DNA from: Desulfobacterales bacterium
GTDB taxonomy: Bacteria; Desulfobacterota; Desulfobacteria; Desulfobacterales; C00003106
NCBI GenBank assembly: GCA_030594505.1
Contig: JAUVFC010000112.1
Span: forward strand, 1 to 5,982
Direction of reading: 5' to 3'
Length of the DNA: 5,982 nucleotides
Part shown: positions 1-3,558 of the stretch, piece after piece
How the letters are laid out: each line of letters opens with the position of its first letter
Numbering within the stretch: the stretch's first letter is position 1
Notes under the pieces: generated by a model
What the model was told of the DNA's origin: nothing
What the model saw: the letters and a program-made list of their open reading frames with translations, nothing else
Database searches by the model: none
Position numbers and translations under genes: made by a program

Positions 1-815
1 TCCATGGGCAGGAATGTAAAAAGGGAAAGAAAACGAACAACATCAGCATCATCCGTATTAATCCAAAATTGGTAATAATCATAGGGAGATGTTCTTTCAG
101 GATCAAGCCATACCGCGCCCTGAGCGGTCTTGCCCATCTTGGCCCCCGTGCTGGTAGTGATAAGCGGGAAGGTCATACCATAGGCAGACCCCTGAACCGA
201 CCGCCTTATAAGATCTACGCCGGCCACAATATTCCCCCACTGGTCACTGCCCCCCATCTGTAGCTTACACTCATATGTCTTATACATATACAAGAAGTCA
301 TAGGCCTGTAATAACATGTAATTGAATTCAATAAAATTGAGGCCGGTTTCCATCCTCATTTTATACGATTCAGCCGTCAGCATCCGGTTGACACTGAAGT
401 GACGACCTATATCTCTAAGGAAGCTGATGTAGTTGAGTTCCATCAACCACTCAGCGTTGTTAACAAGAAGGGCATTTTCTTCAAAATTAACGAATCGGGC
501 AAGCTGCTTTTTGATCCCTTCGGCATTCTCTTTCACATCTTCCAGGGTCAACTGTTGCCGCATTTCCGTCTTTCCACTCGGATCTCCTACCAGGCCGGTC
601 CCCCCGCCTACAAGCGCGATCGGCTTGTGGCCGTGTCGGTGCATATGGGCGAGAGCCATGATCGGAACCAAACTCCCCACATGGAGACTCGATGCCGTGG
701 GATCAAATCCGATATAGCAGGTAACCGGCTGTTCTAAAAGAGAACGGATCGCCCCATCGTCTGTAGCCTGTTCTATAAACCCTCGTTCCTTTAAGATATC
801 AAAAACGTTTTCCAA
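1..815 (-). CDS. tyrS: Tyrosyl-tRNA synthetase (TyrRS), class I, 3'-truncated by window edge
   Basis: Charges tRNA-Tyr with tyrosine using ATP in the cytoplasm. On the reverse strand 271 codons are readable without interruption. They cover the Rossmann catalytic core: the HIGH-type signature is HVGS at residues 45-48 within DPTASSLHVGSL, followed by GGGTGLVGDPSG (70-81), the tyrosine/tRNA-site region YMLLQAYDF (166-174), GGSDQWGNI (188-196), and the KMSKS-type loop as KMGKT (226-230; E. coli has KFGKT). WLDPERTSPYDYYQFWIN (236-253) follows, as in bacterial TyrS. The family is usually about 400-425 aa, so the anticodon-binding part and any S4 domain lie beyond base 1. I chose the TTG at 815-813 because GGAGGGG sits 4 nt upstream and the N-terminus then matches the family. 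The nearby ATG (828-826) is out of frame. The gene is transcribed away from rdgB. Identity is very secure; the start is likely. Confidence 0.97.
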   Translation of the reverse strand, partial: MENVFDILKERGFIEQATDDGAIRSLLEQPVTCYIGFDPTASSLHVGSLVPIMALAHMHRHGHKPIALVGGGTGLVGDPSGKTEMRQQLTLEDVKENAEGIKKQLARFVNFEENALLVNNAEWLMELNYISFLRDIGRHFSVNRMLTAESYKMRMETGLNFIEFNYMLLQAYDFLYMYKTYECKLQMGGSDQWGNIVAGVDLIRRSVQGSAYGMTFPLITTSTGAKMGKTAQGAVWLDPERTSPYDYYQFWINTDDADVVRFLSLFTFLPM

Positions 816-819
816 GAAT

Positions 820-826
820 CCCCTCC
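820..826 (-). promoter_or_regulatory. Ribosome binding site deciding the TTG start of tyrS
   Basis: On the minus strand GGAGGGG ends 4 nt before TTG (815-813); its GGAGG core is 6 nt away. The only close ATG overlaps this Shine-Dalgarno and is in another frame. The reading frame upstream of TTG has no other convincing start at a proper distance, so the strong SD with TTG is the best initiation site. Confidence 0.75.
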
Positions 827-836
827 ATGTATAGAA

Positions 837-899
837 GTCAGAAACCAGAGATCAGATGACAGAAGTCAGAGGTCAGAGGTCAGAGGTCAGAAGTCAGAG
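837..899. repeat. Heptanucleotide tandem repeat array, consensus GTCAGAG, 9 units
   Basis: Nine consecutive 7-mers lie in one register: GTCAGAA, ACCAGAG, ATCAGAT, GACAGAA, then GTCAGAG three times, GTCAGAA and GTCAGAG. The five right-hand units are nearly identical and the four left-hand ones have diverged, as expected of an ageing slippage array. It lies between the tyrS start and its predicted promoter, so it would be transcribed as the tyrS leader, reading as CTCTGAC units on the minus strand. There is no sign that it encodes protein. Confidence 0.93.
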
Positions 900-901
900 A
901 C

Positions 902-936
902 CATCAATCATCAATCATCAATCATCAATCATCAAT
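902..936. repeat. Heptanucleotide tandem repeat array, unit CATCAAT, 5 perfect copies
   Basis: Five exact copies of CATCAAT start at 902, 909, 916, 923 and 930. The array directly abuts the GTCAGAG array, shares its period of seven but not its sequence, and is slightly out of register with it. Read on the minus strand it is ATTGATG. It begins just downstream of the predicted tyrS -10 box (940-945), so the tyrS start site should fall in or next to it. Confidence 0.95.
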
Positions 937-939
937 CGA

Positions 940-967
940 ATAATACCTCAACCTGGTCTATTATCAA
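940..967 (-). promoter_or_regulatory. Predicted sigma70-type promoter of tyrS
   Basis: On the minus strand the -35 is TTGATA (967-962; 5 of 6 to TTGACA) and the -10 is TATTAT (945-940; 5 of 6 to TATAAT), with a 16-nt spacer. The expected start is near 933, inside the CATCAAT array, giving a leader of about 115-120 nt made almost wholly of heptads. The prediction rests on consensus match and position only. Confidence 0.6.
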
Positions 968-1033
968 GTCTTTTTTCCGCCTTTCCACGGCGACAGGTGG
1001 TATGCAACACTGTCCGGTCAGTTCCAAAAGCTT

Positions 1034-1062
1034 TTGACATAGCCTTTATTATCTTATATTAG
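1034..1062 (+). promoter_or_regulatory. Predicted sigma70-type promoter of rdgB-acyP
   Basis: A perfect TTGACA lies at 1034-1039. The -10 is either TATATT (1055-1060, 15-nt spacer) or TATTAG (1057-1062, 17-nt spacer). A start near 1068 would give a leader of about 130 nt before rdgB that contains the whole 1087-1185 inverted-repeat element. The perfect palindrome AAAAGCTTTT (1026-1035) touches the -35 and could be a regulatory site or chance. Confidence 0.6.
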
Positions 1063-1086
1063 ATGTCGGAAGAACAAAATTTAATC

Positions 1087-1185
1087 AATCCACAGAGTAC
1101 CCCGGTTAGACAAGAAAAATCTAACGGGGCAGGCAAGGAAACCCGTATAAAGTATCTTTAACAAGATCTGTGAAATCTGTGGATT
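1087..1185 (+). other. Nested inverted-repeat element in the rdgB leader, possible structured RNA
   Basis: The outer arms AATCCACAG (1087-1095) and CTGTGGATT (1177-1185) are perfectly complementary over 9 bp. They enclose two hairpins. The first is CCCCGGTTAGA (1100-1110) with TCTAACGGGG (1120-1129), complementary except for one bulged G, with a 9-nt loop. The second is TAAAG (1148-1152) with CTTTA (1156-1160). Together they can be drawn as a three-helix junction ending 4 nt before the GAGG (1190-1193) that probably serves rdgB. ATCTGTG also occurs twice (1166-1172, 1175-1181), so a dispersed intergenic repeat is an equal alternative. I do not recognise a known riboswitch. Confidence 0.5.
1100..1129. 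repeat. GC-rich hairpin within the rdgB leader element
   Basis: CCCCGGTTAGA and TCTAACGGGG pair with one bulge around the loop CAAGAAAAA. No T-tract follows on the + strand, and no gene ends here that would need a terminator because the flanking genes diverge. It is therefore better read as a leader structure or a repeat relic than as an intrinsic terminator. Confidence 0.7.
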
Positions 1186-1199
1186 AGACGAGGAAACCA

Positions 1200-1859
1200 A
1201 TGGAAAAGATATTTTTGGTATTGGCAACAAGAAATCGTGGAAAAACAGCGGAAATCAGAAAATTTTTAAAGGATTTTCCGGTTGAGATAAAAAATCTGGA
1301 TGATTTTGGCCCCATTCCTGAGATAGAAGAAGACGGAAAAACATTTGACGACAATGCGTATAAAAAAGCCTCTTTTGCTGCGCGAATATTGGGGATTCCG
1401 GCCCTTGCCGACGACTCCGGGTTGGTCGTGGAAGCCCTTGGGGGCGCGCCGGGTGTATATTCCGCCCGGTATGCCGGAGAGTCAGCTACTGATGAAGAAA
1501 ACACTGCCAAGCTCCTCAAGGAAATGGAAGGCAAAGAGAATCGAGCGGCGGCCTTTGAATGTGTTATATCGATTGCCGTGCCAACCGGTCCGGCGCTTAC
1601 CTATGAGGCACGCTGTGAGGGCGAAATTACAACAGCGCCCAGAGGAAAAAACGGATTTGGTTACGATCCGGTATTCTATTATCCGCCCCTGAAAAAGACC
1701 TTTGCCGAACTGTCCCTGGAAGAAAAAATCAGCGTCAGCCACAGGGGGAAAGCCATGGCGGAAGTAAGAAACGAATTTGACAAGGTCATTATTTGGATCA
1801 AACAAAGGCTGGCAGAGGCAAAGCCTCCGAAGCCGGAACATAGCCAGAGCCACGGCTGA
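1200..1859 (+). CDS. rdgB: XTP/dITP diphosphatase (RdgB/HAM1 family, non-canonical purine NTP pyrophosphatase)
   Basis: Hydrolyses deaminated purine nucleotides (ITP, dITP, XTP) to monophosphate plus pyrophosphate, keeping them out of DNA and RNA; cytosolic, usually dimeric. All family blocks are present: ATRNRGK (residues 9-15) at the nucleotide-binding N-terminus, TFDDNAYKKA (48-57), LADDSGL with the catalytic and metal aspartates (69-75), GGAPGVYSARYAG (81-93), GKNGFGYDPVF (149-159) for base recognition, TFAELSLEEK (167-176) and SHRGKA (180-185). At 219 aa it exceeds the typical ~195-205 aa by a Pro/Lys-rich C-terminal tail (about residues 205-219) with no recognised domain. The ATG at 1200 follows GAGG by 6 nt and places the ATRN block at the usual distance. 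acyP follows after 29 bp and is probably cotranscribed. Confidence 0.97.
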   Translation: MEKIFLVLATRNRGKTAEIRKFLKDFPVEIKNLDDFGPIPEIEEDGKTFDDNAYKKASFAARILGIPALADDSGLVVEALGGAPGVYSARYAGESATDEENTAKLLKEMEGKENRAAAFECVISIAVPTGPALTYEARCEGEITTAPRGKNGFGYDPVFYYPPLKKTFAELSLEEKISVSHRGKAMAEVRNEFDKVIIWIKQRLAEAKPPKPEHSQSHG

Positions 1860-1876
1860 TCGCTTTCAGCTAACTC

Positions 1877-1882
1877 GGGAGG
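1877..1882 (+). promoter_or_regulatory. Shine-Dalgarno of acyP
   Basis: GGGAGG lies 6 nt before the ATG at 1889 within the short rdgB-acyP spacer. It supports independent translation initiation of acyP on a shared transcript. Confidence 0.8.
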
Positions 1883-1888
1883 CTTTCC

Positions 1889-2170
1889 ATGAAAAAGGTC
1901 AGGGCGCATCTCATTATCAGCGGTCGCGTGCAGGGGGTCTGCTTTCGGATGGAAACAAGGCGCGCGGCCAAACGCCAGGGGAATGTATACGGTTGGGTAA
2001 AAAACCTAATTGATGGAACCGTAGAGGCTGTATTGGAAGGGAATGAATCAGACGTAAAGGCAATGGTGGAATGGTGCCGCAAAGGCCCTCCCGGATCACT
2101 GGTGACCGACATGAAGCTTAACTGGGAATCGTACAACGGAACGTATGATGCGTTTGAGATTGCTTACTAA
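1889..2170 (+). CDS. acyP: Acylphosphatase
   Basis: Small cytosolic enzyme hydrolysing the carboxyl-phosphate bond of acyl phosphates such as acetyl phosphate or 1,3-bisphosphoglycerate. The 93-residue length is standard for the ferredoxin-like alpha/beta fold. The signature is SGRVQGVCFR (residues 11-20), with the phosphate-cradle loop and catalytic Arg20; many relatives have Gly where this has Cys18. The second block, GWVKNLIDGTVEAVLEG (35-51), carries catalytic Asn39. KGPPGSLVTDM (around 65-75) matches the conserved GPP stretch. The start is supported by GGGAGG with 6-nt spacing. It sits 29 bp after rdgB; the biological link is unclear, though both remove reactive phosphorylated metabolites. 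The structured repeat at 2191-2247 follows 20 bp after the stop codon. Confidence 0.95.
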   Translation: MKKVRAHLIISGRVQGVCFRMETRRAAKRQGNVYGWVKNLIDGTVEAVLEGNESDVKAMVEWCRKGPPGSLVTDMKLNWESYNGTYDAFEIAY

Positions 2171-2190
2171 CTCTTCCGCGGCAATGAACC

Positions 2191-2247
2191 AATGTTGCGA
2201 GTTACGGGTTGCGAGTTGCGTGTTTGAAACCCGTAACTCGCAACATT
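2191..2247. repeat. Heptad-built inverted repeat with a 20-bp perfect stem, between acyP and murA
   Basis: The arms 2191-2210 (AATGTTGCGAGTTACGGGTT) and 2228-2247 are perfect reverse complements over 20 bp, with a 17-nt loop (2211-2227). The left side also has period seven: GTTGCGA (2194), GTTACGG (2201), GTTGCGA (2208), GTTGCGT (2215), GTTTGAA (2222), then the inverted units ACCCGTA (2229) and ACTCGCA (2236). In RNA it would be a long stable hairpin 20 nt after the acyP stop, so it could limit read-through into murA or protect the 3' end. The downstream sequence is only AT-rich (ATTGTATAT), not the U-run of a classic intrinsic terminator. Confidence 0.9.
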
Positions 2248-2263
2248 ATTGTATATCCTAATT

Positions 2264-2280
2264 TTTTATTCTGAATAAAA
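2264..2280. promoter_or_regulatory. 17-bp perfect palindrome upstream of murA, operator-like
   Basis: TTTTATTC and GAATAAAA are perfect 8-bp reverse complements about a central T. The palindrome ends 24 nt before the murA ATG. It overlaps TAAAAT (2276-2281), the best -10-like hexamer in this AT-rich spacer; no convincing -35 is visible at 16-18 nt. Position and symmetry fit a dimeric repressor site, but AT-rich DNA gives such palindromes by chance more often, and I cannot name a regulator. Confidence 0.4.
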
Positions 2281-2304
2281 TAGTTGGTTAATTATTAGGC
2301 AGGC

Positions 2305-3558
2305 ATGGATAAAATTATAATAACCGGCGGCAACCGTTTACAAGGCACAGTGACTGTAAGCGGCGCAAAGAATGCCGCTCTTCCTATTTTGATATCCTCT
2401 ATACTTACCGATGGATGGAACACTTTTTACAACGTCCCGGATCTTTGGGATATTCGAACCATTACGCGTTTAATGACCGACCTTGGCGTGTGTTTTAAGC
2501 AAGACGCAGGCACGCTAAAGGCTGATGCGAGCGGGTTAAAGAATTTTGAGGCCCCCTACGATCTGGTAAGGAAAATGCGGGCCTCCGTCCTCGTTTTGGG
2601 CCCTCTCCTGGCAAGGCTGAAAAGGGCTAGGGTCTCACTTCCCGGAGGATGCGCTATTGGCGCCCGGCCCATAAATCTTCACATCAAAGGGCTTCAACAG
2701 ATGGGGGCCTCCATCACCTTGGACCACGGTTATGTGGAAGCCAAAGCGGACCAACTCAAGGGGAGCGATATCTATCTTGACGTCGTCACGGTAACAGGAA
2801 CCGAAAACCTGATGATGGCGGCTGTCCTGGCAAAAGGAGTTACCGTACTTCGCAATGCTGCCCGTGAGCCGGAGATAATCGCCCTGGCCGATGCCTTGAA
2901 GCAAATGGGCGCCCGGATTGAAGGAGCAGGCTCACCGGTAATCACCATTACGGGTGTAAAAAAATTAAAACCGATATCGTACACCATCATCCCGGACCGG
3001 ATAGAGACCGGGACCTTTATGGTGGCCGCCGCACTGACGCAAGGAGATATTGAAATAGTAAATTGCGAACCCTCCCATCTGGAGGCTTCAATTCACAAGC
3101 TGCGGCAGGCCGGGGTCACTCTAAAAAAAGGCAAAACAAGTCTTCGTGTAAAGGGTCCAAAGCATATACAGAGCGTTGATGTCAAGACCCTTCCTTATCC
3201 AGGATTTCCGACTGATATGCAGGCCCAATTCATGGTCCTTATGAGTACGGCCAAGGGATTGAGCGTTATTGATGAAACCATCTTTGAAAACCGGTTCATA
3301 CATGTGAGTGAACTTCAGCGAATGGGCGCGGATATCACCATATCCGGCAATTCTGCAGTGGTACGAGGTGTGAGCCAACTGAGCGGAGCGCCGGTCATGG
3401 CAACTGATTTAAGGGCGAGCGCTTCCCTGATCCTTGCGGGGCTGGCGGCAGAAGGGACAACAGAGGTTTCGCGCGTCTATCACCTGGACCGCGGATACGA
3501 ACGGATCGAAGAAAAGTTGTCAGCTCTTGGAGCGAGCATTGAACGTGTCAAGGCCTGA
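2305..3558 (+). CDS. murA: UDP-N-acetylglucosamine 1-carboxyvinyltransferase (MurA)
   Basis: Transfers enolpyruvate from PEP to UDP-GlcNAc, the first committed step of peptidoglycan synthesis, in the cytoplasm. The protein is 417 aa, close to the 419 of E. coli MurA, with the two-domain EPSP-synthase-like fold. Key elements: SGAKNAALPIL with Lys22-Asn23 (residues 19-29), RKMRASVLVLGPLLAR (89-104), the active-site loop LPGGCAIGARP (112-122) with the PEP-binding Cys116, GFPTDMQAQFM with Asp304, DLRASASLILAGL (368-380) and HLDRGYE with Arg396. Keeping Cys rather than Asp at 116 predicts a fosfomycin-sensitive enzyme (inference). The ATG at 2305 gives the canonical N-terminus; its Shine-Dalgarno is weak (AGGCAGG, almost touching the ATG). 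The 3' end overlaps comEC. Confidence 0.98.
   Translation: MDKIIITGGNRLQGTVTVSGAKNAALPILISSILTDGWNTFYNVPDLWDIRTITRLMTDLGVCFKQDAGTLKADASGLKNFEAPYDLVRKMRASVLVLGPLLARLKRARVSLPGGCAIGARPINLHIKGLQQMGASITLDHGYVEAKADQLKGSDIYLDVVTVTGTENLMMAAVLAKGVTVLRNAAREPEIIALADALKQMGARIEGAGSPVITITGVKKLKPISYTIIPDRIETGTFMVAAALTQGDIEIVNCEPSHLEASIHKLRQAGVTLKKGKTSLRVKGPKHIQSVDVKTLPYPGFPTDMQAQFMVLMSTAKGLSVIDETIFENRFIHVSELQRMGADITISGNSAVVRGVSQLSGAPVMATDLRASASLILAGLAAEGTTEVSRVYHLDRGYERIEEKLSALGASIERVKA

Noticed and set aside
399..737. Two overlapping + strand open frames of about 95-112 codons
   Set aside because: They lie entirely antisense to the conserved catalytic core of tyrS and have no recognisable family features.
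826..828. ATG on the minus strand as the tyrS start
   Set aside because: It is out of frame with tyrS by one base and overlaps the Shine-Dalgarno that serves the TTG codon.
837..936. CRISPR-like array
   Set aside because: Units are 7 nt with no spacers, far too short for CRISPR repeats; no cas genes are nearby.
856..1062. Open frame of 68 codons across the heptad arrays on the + strand
   Set aside because: Its repeated residues come from reading 7-nt repeats in three phases (a 21-nt, 7-residue cycle). There is no proper ribosome site, and it crosses both the tyrS promoter and the rdgB promoter.
816..1075. T-box riboswitch in the tyrS leader
   Set aside because: No T-box consensus (AGGGTGGNACCGCG-like) or terminator is present on the minus strand; the leader is occupied by heptad repeats.
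1100..1129. Intrinsic terminator
   Set aside because: No U-run follows on either strand, and the flanking genes diverge, so no transcript should end here.
1855..1870. Small hairpin GCTGA/TCAGC at the rdgB stop codon
   Set aside because: It has only 5 bp and no T-tract, and lies within a 29-bp intercistronic gap; too weak to call a terminator.
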